NCBI GenBank assembly: GCA_016722025.1
Contig: JADKGZ010000017.1
Location: 19,167 to 83,166 of the forward strand
From: Acidimicrobiaceae bacterium
Lineage (GTDB): Bacteria > Actinomycetota > Acidimicrobiia > Acidimicrobiales > Ilumatobacteraceae
DNA length: 64,000 nucleotides
Direction: 5' to 3'
A program made the position numbers and the translations under genes. A model generated the notes under the pieces. The model saw only the letters and a list, made by a program, of their open reading frames with translations. It had not been told where the DNA came from and made no database searches. Of the stretch, positions 44,762 through 56,105 are shown one piece after another. Position 1 is the stretch's first letter; each line of letters opens with the position of its first letter.

Positions 44762-47700
44762 GTGGACGGGCCTGCTGCAGCGCCCGACCGCTCACCCAGG
44801 GGAGGCACCGGGCGCGACAAGTCTGTCGTGGCCAGGTACCTTCCTGCCGCACTCCTGGCGGTGTCGGTCATGGCGGTGCAGCCCAGCGCCAGCCCTGCGA
44901 CCGCCGCGGTCATCTCCAACTCCGGCGACGCGCGACGCAACGGCTGGTATCCCGATCAGACCTCGCTGACACCGGCGCTGGTGAGCAGCGGCACGTTCGG
45001 CCAGTTGTTCAGCACACCCATCGTCGGCCAGGTCTACGCGCAACCACTGGTCGTCAACGATCTCGTCTTCGTCGCCACCGAGGCGAACTGGATCTACGGC
45101 ATCGACGCGGTCAACGGCGCTGTTCGCTGGTCGCGCAACGTGGGCACGCCGTGGAACCCGCAGGACGTGGCCTGCGGCGACTTGATGCCGGAGGTGGGCA
45201 TCACCGGCACGCCCGCCATCGACGACCAGACCGGCACCGCCTACTTCGTGGCCAAGACGTACACCGTCGGCCCAGGCACGGCGGTGCGCTGGCGGATGCA
45301 TGCCGTCGACGTCACCACCGGCATCGAGCGCGCCGGTTTCCCGGTCACGATCCAGGGCGTCGCCGACAACAACCCCGCCCAGCCGTTCACGCCGGTCACG
45401 CAGCACCAGCGGCCGGGCCTGTTGCTGATGGATGGCGTCGTGTACGCCGCGTTCGGGGGTCACTGCGACGCGCCACCGTTCCGCGGCTGGGTGGTGGGCG
45501 TCTCCACCGCCGGTCAGATCCGCGCGATGTTCAGCACCCGCGCCGGCGATGCGGCGGCCTCGGGCAACGGCATCTGGCACTCGGGCAGCGGCCTCGTCTC
45601 CGACCGTGCGGGCTCGATCGTGTTCGCCACCGGCAACGCGTTCGGCAACGGCTCACCGTCCACACCGATTCCCGGCAGCACCCCGCCACCCGACCTCGGC
45701 CAGACGGTGGCTCGGGTCACCGTGCAACCCGACGGCACGCTGCGCGCGACCGACTTCTTCACCCCGTTCGATGCACTCACCCTCGACGCTGCCGATGTCG
45801 ACCTCGGGGCCGGAGGCCCGGTGTCGTTGCCGCCGGCGTACTTCGGCACGCCTGCACACCCCAACCTGATCCTCGAGATCGGCAAGCAGGGCTACCTGTA
45901 CGTCATCGACGCCGACAACATGGGCGGCTCGCAGCAAGGCCCCGGCGGAGGCGACCTGCTCGTCAACCGACTCGGACCGTTCGGAGGTGTGTGGGGCCGG
46001 CCCGGCGTGTGGCCGGGCGACGGCGGCTACGTGTACATCCCCTTCAACCAAGGCAGCATGGGCGTGTACCAGTACGGCCTCGATGGCACGGGCAAGCCAA
46101 CCTTCGTGCAGCGCGGGTTGTCCTCCGACGTGTTCGGGTACGGCAGCAGTGCGCCCGTCATCACCAGCAGCGGTGCCGCTTCCGGGTCGGCGCTCGTGTG
46201 GCTGATCTGGACCCCCAACGGTGGCGGGGCCGGCGCGCAGCTTCGCGCGTACGACCCGGTGCCGGTCAATGGCACCCTCGTCCAGCGCTTCGCCGCCCCC
46301 ATCGGCCAGGCCACCAAGTTCACCCCTCCCGGAGTCGGCAACAACCGGGTCTACGTCGGCACCGCCGACGGCCGGCTGTTGGGCTTCGGCGCACCGGTCA
46401 ACCCGCCGGTGACGATCCCTGCCATTGCCTTTCCCACCATCGCAGTCGGCCAGAGCAACACGCAGACCGCCACCATCACGGCCTCCGCGTCGGTGACCAT
46501 CCAGTCGATCGGTCGCACCGGATCCGCCTTCGCCGTGGGCACTCCCTCGAGATCACTCCCCACCACGCTGACGGCCGGCCAGTCCATCACGGTGCCGGTC
46601 TCGTACACCCCCACGGTCACCGGCCCGGCGTCGGGCACGCTCGACGTCGCCACCTCCGGCGGCGAGGTCAAGGCACCGCTGAGCGGCACGGCCCTTGCGC
46701 CCACCGGAGTGCTGCAGAGCACGCCCGTCCTGCTCAGCTTCGGCGGAACGCCGGTCGGTGGCGTGATCACAGGAACGGTGCAGTTCTCCAACGGCGGCGG
46801 TACGCCGATCACCATCCAGGGGATCACGCTGCCGGTGACGCCGTTCTCCGCATCGGGGTTGCCACCGCTGGGCACGGTGCTGGCACCGGGCGGAACGGTG
46901 CTCTTCGACGTCACGTTCGCGCCGACGGCGATCGGCCAGTTCGTCGACGACATCACGCTCACGAGCACTGGCGGCAGCTCGCAGGTCGAGCTCTCCGGAG
47001 CAGCGGCCGCTCCCGGCGTGCTGACGATCTCACCGCTCACCAACGACTTCGGAACCGTCGCGGCCGGCGCCACCCGCAACCAGAGCGTGACGGTCAGCAA
47101 CACCGGCTCCTCGACGTTGACGATCACCAAGTCCAAGCCACCATCGCTGGGCCAGTTCCGCGCCTTGGGTGGCCTCAACGAAGGGACGGCGATTCAGCCC
47201 GGGCAGTCGGTGACGTTGCAGGTGGCGTTCACGCCACCTGGTGTCGGAGCGTTCAGCGACACCTGGGTGCTCAACTCCGACCAGCCAGGGTCGGTGCTGC
47301 AGACCGTCACGTTCACCGGCACCGGCCAGGCTTCGAACGGCACGGTGGTGCCACCACCGGTCAACGGCGGCTGGACGCTCAACGGCAGTGCTTCGCTGCT
47401 CGGCACCGCACCGGGGTCGCTGCTGCAGCTGACCCCACCGGAGCCGGTGCTGGCGGGCAGCGCGTTCTGGCCCACGCCGGTGCCATCCACCTCGCTGACC
47501 GTGTCGTTCGACACCGTCATCGGAGGCGGTGCGGTTGGCGCCGACGGCCTCACCTTCCTCCTCGCTGATCCGAGCCGGGGTGCCACGCCCACGTCACTGG
47601 GCGGCGCCGGCGGCGGGCTGGGAGCGGCAGGGATTCCCGGCACGGCCGTCGGCGTGGTCACCTTCCCCGCGCGCTACGTCGGCATCGCCGAGAACGACTC

Positions 47701-50105
47701 GAATGGTTCGGGCATGAACTGGGTGACCACCAACACCGACATCCCGCCGCTGCGCGACAGCGTGCGCAACGTGCAGGTGACCGTGGTCAACGGTGTGATG
47801 ACGGTGAGCGTCGATGGCATCACCAAGCTCACGCGCAGCGTTGTCCTGCCACCCCAGGTGCTCGTCGGCTTCACCGCAGGGACCGGCGGCTACGACGACC
47901 AGCATGCAGTCTCGAACGTCAACATCAGCACCGGCGTCAGCCCCGGCGTGCTCTCCGTCACCCCGGCAGTCGTCGACCACGGCAACGTGTCGGCCGGGCA
48001 GAGCAACACGCGCTCCGTCACCATCAGCAACGTGGGCGGCAGCGCGCTCACGCTCGGCTCGTTCACACTGCCGACTGCGCCGTTCTCGATGCCATCGCTC
48101 CCGGCGCCTGGTGCAACGCTCGCACCTGGGGCCTCCGTCACGGCCACCGTCACCTTCGCGCCGGCGAGCGCAGGTTCGTTCAACGGCACGCTCAGCATCG
48201 TCAGCTCGGCGGGAACATCCAACATCTCGCTCACCGGGGTCGGCGTGCTGCCGGCACCGGGAGTGCTGTCGGTGTTGCCCGACCCGGTCGACTTCGGCAA
48301 CGTGACAAGCGGAACCACGGCCGAGCAGACCATCGTCATCAGCAACTCGGGTGTCGGTTCGCTCACTCTGGGCTCCGCGGTGGCGTTGACCGCGCCGTTC
48401 TCCGCCGTCGGGCTGCCTGCTGCCGGAACGGTGCTCGCGGCCGGCCAATCGGTCAGTGCCACCGTGCGCTTCTCGCCATCCACGCCCACTCCGTCCGCCG
48501 GCACCCTCACCATCAACAGCACGGTTGGCTCTCGAACGATCCCGTTGTCGGGTACCGGGGTCGCTCCTGGGCCTGGGGTGCTGGCCGTTTCCCCGCCCAC
48601 CATCGCCTTCGGTCAGGTGGCGGTGGGGAGCAGCGCCGCTCGCACCGTCACCGTCGGAAACTCGGGCGCGAGCCCGCTCACCGTCAACTCCTTCACGGTC
48701 GCGGCGCCGTTCGCAGTGTCCGGCCTGTCGGCCGGCGCGGTGGTGGCACCGGGCAGCTCGATCAGCGCAACCCTCACGTACACACCTGTCACCGCGCAAG
48801 GCGCTTCGGGAAGCCTCACCATCAACAGCACGGTTGGGGTCGGCACCGTGGCCCTCAGCGGCACCGGCGTCTCCACCGCGGTCATCCCCGACCCAACCGG
48901 TGGTGGCTGGGTGATCAACGGCGACGCCTCATTGCTGGGCACGACACCCGGATCCCTGCTGCAGCTCACCTCGCCGGAACCGCAACGAGCCGGCACGGCG
49001 TTCTGGCCCACCCCGTTCTCGTCGCAGGGGCTCGTTGCCGAGTTCACCACCACCATCGCCGGCGGTGCCACCGGAGCCGACGGCATGACCCTGCTGCTCG
49101 CCGACCCTGCCCGCGGCGCCACACCAACCTCGGTCGGCGATGCCGGTGGCGGCCTCGGGGCCACCGGCATCGCCGGTGTCGCGATCGGGTTGGTCACATT
49201 TCCCCACCCAATACGTGGGCATCGCCGACAACAGCCAGACGAGCTCGTCGATGAACTGGCTGGCCACCAATGGCAGCATCCCGACCCTGCGCAACGCGAC
49301 GAGGCGGGTCCGCGTGACGGTCGCCAACGGAACGATGACCGTGGCCATCGACGGCACCATCGCCCTGATTCGCGCAGTCACGCTTCCTCCGACCGTGCTG
49401 TTGGGCTTCACGGCAGGCACCGGCGGCTACTTCGACCAGCATGCGGTCTCCGCCGTGAGCATCACCACAGGAGGCAGCGCGGCCACGGGCATCTTGTCGA
49501 TGACCCCGTCGACCATCGCCTTCGGTACCGTCACCACCGGCACCACCGCATCACAACCGGTCACCATCACCAATGCCGGCAACGCGGCATTGGCCTTCTC
49601 CAGCTTCACGCTGCCGGGCACGCCGTTCAGCGTCACCGGCCTCCCGGCTGCGGGCACCAGCCTTGCCGCGGGCGCCACCGTCGTCGCCACCATCACCTAC
49701 GCGCCCACTGCGGCCACCAGCGCTGCCGCCGCGTTCACCGTCACCACCAACGTCGGGGTCGCGACCACATCGCTGACCGGCACGGGCAAGGCCGCGCCGG
49801 CGGTGTCGACGGTGACCCCGACCTCGATCAACTTCGGTTCGGTCACACGTGGCGCAGTCGCCACCCGCACGGTGACCGTGGCGAACACGGGCGGCAGCCA
49901 GTTGACGATCACGTCGGTCGGCGCAGTTGCCGCGCCCTACTCGTTGAGTGGAGCACCCGCCGCGAACACCGTGCTCCAAGCCGGTCAGTCGGTCACGTTC
50001 ACCGTGCGGTTCTCACCCACGGTCAAGGGCATCAAGCGGGCGACGATCGTCATCAAGACATCGGCAGGCCGCACCAACGTGGCGCTCACCGGCACCGGCA
50101 CCTGA
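44762..50105 (+). CDS. Giant secreted protein: PQQ-like propeller, ASH/choice-of-anchor repeats and two lectin domains (frameshift near 49203)
   Basis: About 1780 residues after repair. A signal sequence (ARYLPAALLAVSVMAV) is followed by a PQQ-like beta-propeller of about 450 residues (repeats such as YLYVIDADNMGG), then Ig-like ASPM-SPD2-Hydin repeats whose core is LSVTPAVVDHGNVSAGQ with strand NTRSVTISN. Two legume-lectin-like modules (GGWTLNGSASLLGT; GGWVINGDASLLGT) sit between ASH groups. It looks like a surface adhesin or carbohydrate-binding protein. The frame shifts at CCCC (49202-49205); removing one C gives FPTQYVGIADNSQ. GTG 44762 has AGGAG before it; GTG 44828 is an alternative. 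Confidence 0.85.
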
Positions 50106-50141
50106 CGATCGCCCGCAGCCCCGCCACGGGCAATCGTCAGG
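50101..50141. terminator. Bidirectional terminator hairpin spanning both stop codons
   Basis: Two 15-base arms, CCTGACGATCGCCCG and CGGGCAATCGTCAGG, pair with a single mismatch around an 11-base loop. The TGA of the plus-strand giant gene and the stop of the minus-strand lipoprotein both lie inside it. This is the strongest hairpin seen in the window and fits a shared terminator for convergent genes. Confidence 0.75.
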
Positions 50142-52024
50142 TGGCGAGCTCGGGTCCGTTCACAGGTACCTCCACCACGAACGAATCGAACGTTGCTGTC
50201 GGCCCTGCGTCGTTCGGCTCCCGCAGGGCCTGCACCGACAGCCCAGGGGCGCCGGCACCGAACGCATCAGCGTCCACCACCTGCAACACTTCGCTGCCAT
50301 CGACCGCGAGTGCCAGCACGACCATCGGCGGTGAGCCGACAGGTGACGGTCATCACCGTCTGGTCGTTCGTGAGCATCACGTCCTGTGTCGCCGCCAGGT
50401 CCTGCTGTGGAACGCCTTGACCGAAGGGTTGCTTGCGGATTCGAGCACCGTTGCGACCGAGGGACACCGAGTACCAGCGGGAAGTCTGGTCGCTCACCTC
50501 GTACGCGCACTCGACAGCCACGGACTCGGCGCCCGGTGCGACGAACTCGGTGGTGATCACCGCATCGTCGATCTCACCCTCGATCGCGATCAACGTGTCG
50601 GGCGCTCGCGAGTCGACCTGGCCGTCCGGCAACGACCACGCAGCGACACCGGCGGTGTAGGTCTGCCACGGGCCACCCCAACCATTGCCGTCGTCGTCGA
50701 ACTGCTCGTCGAGCAACACCCGCACACCTGCGGGTTCGGTGGTGCCAGCGGCGAGCATGGCGCTCGCGGATCTGGCGAGTTCCACGAACCCGTCCATCAA
50801 GGCGGCGTCGGCGTCTCGATTGGCATGCACAGCGATCGCCAGACCCGTGGTGGGCTCGAGCACCATCAACGTCGCCGAGCCGATGAAGCCGCCGTCGTGG
50901 CCCACCAGCAGCGGCGCGTACGGCGCAGCGGCGCCACATGGGCAGAAGCCCAACACGCCCATCCCGACGATCCAGTTGTCGGTCTCCTGCCAGCCTTCCC
51001 GCAGTGAGCCCAGCAGCAGTTCGGTGGTGGCGGGAGAGAGCACGTCTCCTCCGTAGAGGGCCTGCGCCCACCTGAGCAGGTCGGGCAACGAGGAGTCCAC
51101 AGCGCCTGCAGGGCCGGCAATCGTCAACGCCGCCTGATTGGGGAAGTCGGCCACGTCGAGGTAGGTCGCTCCCCCATCGAGCGAGAAGTAGCCATGACTG
51201 GGCGGTGGCCCCGAGCCGTCGTCGAGGGCGGTGCTCGAGAGGGCGAGCGGGGTCGTGATCCGCTGTTCGATCTCGACCGCGAGTGGCTGGCCGGTGACCT
51301 TCTCCACCACTCCGCCGAGCAGCCGGAAGCCCATGTTCGAGTAGCCCGTGCCCTCCCCTGGCTCGAACAGCGCGGGGCGGCCGGCAACCAAGCCCACCAC
51401 CTCGTCGATCGTGTACGAGTGCTCCAGGTCGCCGAGCAGCAACGCCTGCTGTTCGGCAGCCGAGATGTCGTTCGTGCCGGCCCGGTGCTCGAGCAGCAGC
51501 TCGATGGTGATCCGATCCGCGTTGGGAACATCGGGGTACCACTGGTCGAGCGTGTCGTCGAGAGCCAGGCGACCCTCGTCGATCAGCGCCAGCACGATCG
51601 CCGCCGTGAACGTCTTCGTCACGCTGCCCACACGGAACACCGCGTCGGTGGCCATCGCCTGCCCGGTGGCCGTGTTCGACACCCCGCTCGCCAGCAGCAC
51701 GTCGTCGTAGCCGGGCATGCCGATCGCCATGGTGGCGCCCGGCACGCCGGTGGCGGCCACCAGTGCGTCGAGCTGCGATTGCAGCTCGTCGGCGACTGCG
51801 GCCGGGTCCATCGCCACGGTGTCGTCGATGGGTTCCGGCTCGGTCTCGGTCGTCGGCGGCTGCACCGTCGTCTCCACGCTGTCGGTGGGCGCGAGTGATG
51901 TCGCCACCGACAGCGCGGTGCCGGCCGCTTCATCGCGAACGGGTGTCGCCGGATCCGTGCATGCAACAGGCAGTGCGACGAGGGCGACCAATGCGGCCAC
52001 AGCCACGCGAGGGAAGGAGTTCAT
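50137..52024 (-). CDS. Beta-lactamase-fold serine hydrolase lipoprotein with C-terminal lectin-like module (frameshift near 50328)
   Basis: After repair about 628 residues. Signal peptide ends at a lipobox LPVAC (Cys22). The serine beta-lactamase/DD-peptidase motifs are Ser134-Lys137 (SVTK), Tyr228-Asn230 (YSN) and HDGG near residue 380. The region after residue 440 (VLLDEQFDDDGNGWGG) is a beta-sandwich like DUF1080-type modules. The frame shifts near 50325-50332: deleting one base joins TCRLTADGR to LALAVDGSEVLQV and stops inside the shared terminator. Probably a class C-like esterase or peptidase attached to the membrane outside. Not evidence for drug resistance. Confidence 0.85.
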
Positions 52025-52091
52025 CCATCGAACGTACGAAGCCTGAGCCGCTCGTACCAGGTGGTCAACAGGTGTGTTCCGCTTCGTCCAC

Positions 52092-52176
52092 ACGAACCGA
52101 CGGGTGGCAACGAGGTGTGGCCACCTACACCTCCGTCAGGCTCGGCGCCGCCGATGCGACGCCCCGAACATCGACC
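52092..52176. repeat. 85-bp direct repeat, copy A
   Basis: It matches copy B at 53512-53596 over 85 bases without gaps, with 13 mismatches. It lies in the 210-base gap between the lipoprotein gene and the thioredoxin-CcdA gene, 58 bases before the latter's start. In copy B the same sequence encodes the end of the oxidoreductase gene, so copy A could be a remnant of that gene's 3' end. Confidence 0.85.
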
Positions 52177-52234
52177 TGATCGATAGCGACCAACGCCTCT
52201 GCCACCGCCGAGCGCGGGTGCGTACCCTGGCGTC

Positions 52235-53482
52235 GTGAGGGTTCGCCTGTTGCTCGTCACGCTGGTCTCCATCGTGCTGCTCGCTGCCGCTCCAACGGGC
52301 ACCGCAGCCGCGGGTGCCGGCGATGGCGCTCCTGGCCGGGTGCAGTTGATCATCTTCTACGGTGAAGGCTGTCCCTACTGCGCTCGTGAGCTGGCCTTCC
52401 TCAGAGAGCTGCAAGAACGCCAGCCGCTCCTCGACGTCGCCAGCTACGAGGTGTGGAACAACGCGGAGAACCGCCAGCTGTTCGAGACGACGGCGGCTGC
52501 TTTCGGTGTCGACGCCCGGGCAGTGCCGACCACCTTCCTGGGCGACACGGTGTGGGTCGGCTTCGACTCCACGGTGCAGCAACAGATCGACGACGCCGTC
52601 ACCACACTCGCCGCCGGCGCCACTCCGACCGTGCCCGAACGCACTTCGGTCGACGTTCCGTTCCTGGGCACCGTCGACCTCGGCGATTCGTCGCTCATCG
52701 TCGCCACACTCGTGATCGGGTTCGTCGATGGCGTCAATCCCTGCTCGCTCTGGGTGCTGTCCGTGCTGCTCGCACTCGTGCTGCACAGCGGCTCACGAGC
52801 ACGCATCGTCACCGTCGGTCTTGTCTTCCTGGCCATCACGTCGGCGCTGTACGGCCTCTACATGGTCGGCGCGTACAGCGCGCTCGACTACGCCGGCGAG
52901 GCGTCCTGGATCAGGTTCGTGGTCGCCCTGGTCGCCGGCACGTTCGGAGCGCTGCACCTGAAGGAGTACTTCACGCACGCCGGGGTGTCGCTCACCATCG
53001 CTGACGAGCGCAAGCCAGGCATCTACCGACGAATGCGCGGCCTCGCTCGACCCGAACGGTCGCTGCCCGCCGTGCTGGGTGGCACCGTGGTGTTGGCCAT
53101 CGGTGTCTCGCTCGCCGAGACGCCATGTACGGCCGGTCTGCCGTTGCTGTGGACCAACCTGCTCGCGGCGAGAGACGTGCCGGCTTCCGGCGCCATCGCA
53201 CTGTTCGCGCTGTACCTCGTGGTGTTCCTGCTCGACGAGCTGATCGTGTTCGGCATCGCCGTCGTCACGCTGCGAGCCACCAAGGTGCAGGAGCGGCACG
53301 GCCAGGTGCTGCAGTTGGCCAGCGGCATGTTGATGGTGTCACTCGCCGTGACGATGCTGCTCGTTCCGGAGCTGCTGGAAACGGTGATGGGCACCGTGCT
53401 GGTGTTCGGTACCACCGCCTGCCTGATCGGTCTCGTGCTGTTGACCGATCACCTCCTGACGACTCGACGGGCGCACGCCTGA
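52235..53482 (+). CDS. Thioredoxin-CcdA/DsbD-like fusion membrane protein
   Basis: A 415-residue protein: signal anchor, then a glutaredoxin/thioredoxin-like domain with CPYC at 46-49 and a cis-Pro at 98, then a CcdA/DsbD-like membrane domain of about six helices with Cys170 in DGVNPCSLW and Cys298 in AETPCTAGLP, the cysteine pair that passes electrons across the membrane. Together these would move reducing power to the outside in one chain. Substrate disulfides are unknown. The start is GTG. The gene is flanked by the 85-bp repeats, so it looks like a mobile or duplicated segment. Confidence 0.85.
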   Translation: MRVRLLLVTLVSIVLLAAAPTGTAAAGAGDGAPGRVQLIIFYGEGCPYCARELAFLRELQERQPLLDVASYEVWNNAENRQLFETTAAAFGVDARAVPTTFLGDTVWVGFDSTVQQQIDDAVTTLAAGATPTVPERTSVDVPFLGTVDLGDSSLIVATLVIGFVDGVNPCSLWVLSVLLALVLHSGSRARIVTVGLVFLAITSALYGLYMVGAYSALDYAGEASWIRFVVALVAGTFGALHLKEYFTHAGVSLTIADERKPGIYRRMRGLARPERSLPAVLGGTVVLAIGVSLAETPCTAGLPLLWTNLLAARDVPASGAIALFALYLVVFLLDELIVFGIAVVTLRATKVQERHGQVLQLASGMLMVSLAVTMLLVPELLETVMGTVLVFGTTACLIGLVLLTDHLLTTRRAHA

Positions 53483-53509
53483 TCGTCTCGGGCGCTACCT
53501 GGCCTGGGG

Positions 53510-54986
53510 CTACGAACCGACGGGCGGCAACGGAGTGTGGCCAGCTGCACCTGCGGCAGGCTCGGCGCCGTCGACGCGCCGCGCCGAGCACCGACCCGGC
53601 GGCAACCCAGCCGCACATTCCGGGCACGGCCGGGCCCGGCGGCGTGGACTGTGAGCACAGCCAGACGCCATCGCCCATCCGGTACGGGTCGAGCGCGAGG
53701 CGGGGGCGGGCGATGGTCTGCCACGGCGTCATCGCCCCACCGGTGATGTCGCCGCCGACGTAGCTCTCGTTGTACTGCGAGTACTGCACCGCAGTGGTGA
53801 CCTGCCGGTGCAGCACCAGTTCGCGCCAACCGGGAGCGAACCTGTCGAGCTGGTTCTCGATGCCGGCAGTCGCGAGCTGCGTGCGGCAGCCGTTGGGTAC
53901 GTGACGGTAGGCCCACACCACGTGCTGGCCGGCTGGTACACGCGACGCATCGGCCACGGTCGGTTGCGTGACGATGACGAACGGTCGGTCGGGCAGGCCA
54001 CCGAGCGCGGTGGCGCGCTCGGCGGTGGCCACGTCGCGCGCGTCGCCTCCCAAGTGAACCGTGCCGGCGGTGCGGCATGCCGGCGACACCCACGGCATGG
54101 GGCCAGACAGCACCAGGTCGAGCTTCCAGGCCGCCACACCGTGCCGCCAGCGAGGCCACTTCGCGCCGATGATCGCTGCCGCCTGCCCCGGCGTGGTGTC
54201 GAGCAGGACTGCATCGGCCGCAGGCAGCTCGGCGAGCGACCCGACGCGCCGACCGGTCTCGATGCGGCCGCCTGCAGCGAGCACGATCGCGGCCAAGGCG
54301 TCGACGATCGACTGGCTGCCACCGGTGGCCACGGGCATGCCGGCACCCTGGCCCGCCGCAGCGAGTGCGAGCGCTACTCCCCCGCTGGTGAGCGAGCTGA
54401 GCGGCGTGCCGCTGTGAGCCGCCATGCCGGCCAGCAGGCTGCGCGCATCGCGACCGGAGAACAACCGCCCCAGCACCGTCGCAGGGAGACCGGCGAGCAT
54501 GCCGAACCGCGTCATCGACAACGGATGGTGCACGATGGAGCCCAGCACCGGGTCCATCGCGAGGTGGCGCCACCGCGCCCAGTCGCCGCTGAAGGGGTCG
54601 ACCACCTGTCGCCAACGGGCGCCGTCGGCGCCCAAGCCGTCGGCGGTGGCATGCGGTGCCTGCACTGTCGATCGCAGCAACGTGGCCGCGGCACCGTCGT
54701 CGAACGGGTGCGCCAGCGCGATCGGTGGGTGGCTCCACGTCAGCCCGTGAGCAGCGAGATCGAGCGCTTCGAACGCCGGCGACGACGCCCCGAACGGGTG
54801 CACCGCGGCGCACACGTCGATGCGTGCGTCACCGAGCGGGCGAGTGCGCGAACCACCTCCGACGGTGGACGCAGCTTCCACCACGAGCACCCGCCGGCCG
54901 GCTCGTGCCAGGCGTGCTGCAGCGGTGAGCCCGTTGGGCCCGGCGCCCACCACCACGGCGTCGAGTGAGCGCCCGGCCGATGACAT
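53510..54986 (-). CDS. NAD(P)/FAD oxidoreductase, phytoene desaturase-like (uncertain 3' end)
   Basis: About 491 residues of an FAD-linked amine-oxidase/phytoene-desaturase-like protein. GAGPNGLTAAARLARAGRRV binds ADP, and ASTVGGGSRT follows. The C-terminal motif is CSQSTPPGPAVPGMCGW. As read, the frame has no stop until 53265, far into the opposite gene. A one-base deletion in the GCGCGGCGCG stretch near 53574-53583 would end it GAEPAAGAAGHTPLPPVGS at 53510. Copy B of the direct repeat covers exactly this tail and copy A has the same length, which argues that the end is real DNA and the true C-terminus is unsure. Confidence 0.75.
53512..53596. repeat. 85-bp direct repeat, copy B
   Basis: Same orientation as copy A at 52092-52176, with 72 of 85 positions identical and no gaps. 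It overlaps the 3' end of the oxidoreductase gene. The distance between copies (1420 bases) is just enough for the thioredoxin-CcdA gene between them. Confidence 0.85.
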
Positions 54987-55094
54987 GCCGCCACCGTACG
55001 CGAAGCCGGCGACCGCAGCAGTGGTGCCAGCCACACCGGGCGTAGACCCGCCTGCACCCTGGCCGTGCACCGGGCAGGGTCGCACGATGACCAC

Positions 55095-56105
55095 ATGCGA
55101 CACGAAGGTTCGATCACCACGCTGTCCTGGATCCCACCCGAGGCGGTGCAGGGCCTCGCCAAGCTGCCGTTCGGCGCCGGCGTCGCCCACTGGGACCAGC
55201 CGCCGCCCAGCGCCATCGGCGACCCAGCCGTCGCGCTGGAAGCGCTCGCCGCCGCCGACCGCTTCCGCTTCGCCAATCGACTCGCCGCATGGATCGAGGT
55301 CGCCGACGACGGGCAGATCACCGGTGCCGGCTACCACGGCGGAGGACTGATCGGCTCCACCACGCTGGCGCTCGGTGCGCGGCTCACCGTCGCAGCGGTG
55401 GCCCTGCCCGACAAGCAAGCAGCGCCAGAGCTCGGCGACGGGTTCGTGCGCTTTCTGCAGACCGCCGGCGGCCGCACCGGGGTGCCCGCCCCGCGCACGG
55501 TTCGCCGACCGCCGTTCGTGCAGTACCACGCTCCCATCGCCTGGTCGACGCTGTCGCTCACCCTCTATGCCGATGGACGTGTGGAGGGTGCGCTCGTGGG
55601 CGCCAGCCCGTTCCCTCGCCACTGGGTCTACGACCACCAGGGCGGACTGATCGGCAAGAGCGGGGTGATCGACTTCACCAGCTGGTACAAGGAGGCGTTC
55701 GGGGATCACACCCCGTGGGGTGATCTCGACTCGCCGACGCTCGTCACCGCGGTGGAGTCGGCGCTCGAACAGCAACTGGTGCGCGATCTGATGTACGCCG
55801 GCCACAAGCCGGCGCTGCGCACCGTCGATGCCGGCGAGGTCGTCGTTCGACAGGGCGACCCGGGCGAGGAGGTGATCCTGCTGCTCGATGGCGTGCTGAG
55901 CGTGGTGGTCGACGGCGTCGAGCTGGCGCAGCTCGGCCCCGGCGTGGTGCTGGGTGAACGAGCGGTGCTGGAGGGCGGCATACGCACCTCCACCTTGACC
56001 GCAGTCACCCGCTGCCGGGTCGCAATCGCTGCAGCAGCCGACATCGACCGCGACGCACTGCACCAGATCTCGCTCGGTCACCGGCGAGAGGACGCGCCGC
56101 GATGA
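55095..56105 (+). CDS. Cyclic-nucleotide-binding domain protein
   Basis: A 336-residue protein. The first 230 residues are an uncharacterised beta-rich domain (SITTLSWIPPEAVQGLAKLP). The C-terminal 95 residues are a cNMP-binding domain: VDAGEVVVRQGDPGEEVILLL, the phosphate-binding cassette in LGERAVLEGGIRTSTL, with Glu and Arg at the usual spacing. It overlaps the downstream cyclase by ATGA, so both are made together: the cyclase would produce the ligand. The N-terminal domain may be the output, possibly an enzyme with a substrate in the membrane or cytoplasm. Confidence 0.78.
   Translation: MRHEGSITTLSWIPPEAVQGLAKLPFGAGVAHWDQPPPSAIGDPAVALEALAAADRFRFANRLAAWIEVADDGQITGAGYHGGGLIGSTTLALGARLTVAAVALPDKQAAPELGDGFVRFLQTAGGRTGVPAPRTVRRPPFVQYHAPIAWSTLSLTLYADGRVEGALVGASPFPRHWVYDHQGGLIGKSGVIDFTSWYKEAFGDHTPWGDLDSPTLVTAVESALEQQLVRDLMYAGHKPALRTVDAGEVVVRQGDPGEEVILLLDGVLSVVVDGVELAQLGPGVVLGERAVLEGGIRTSTLTAVTRCRVAIAAAADIDRDALHQISLGHRREDAPR

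Noticed and set aside
50106..51007. Continuation of the giant surface protein frame to 51007
   Set aside because: After the extra C at 49202-49205 the frame is out of phase; the conserved ASH repeats continue in another frame that stops at 50105.
50137..52024. Antibiotic-resistance beta-lactamase
   Set aside because: The motifs show a serine beta-lactamase fold, but the long C-terminal sandwich domain and lipoprotein anchor fit an esterase or peptidase-like surface enzyme; no resistance claim is supported.
53265..53509. Continuation of the oxidoreductase reading frame into the thioredoxin-CcdA gene
   Set aside because: The translation is Arg/Pro/Ser-rich without pattern and lies antisense to a well-supported gene.
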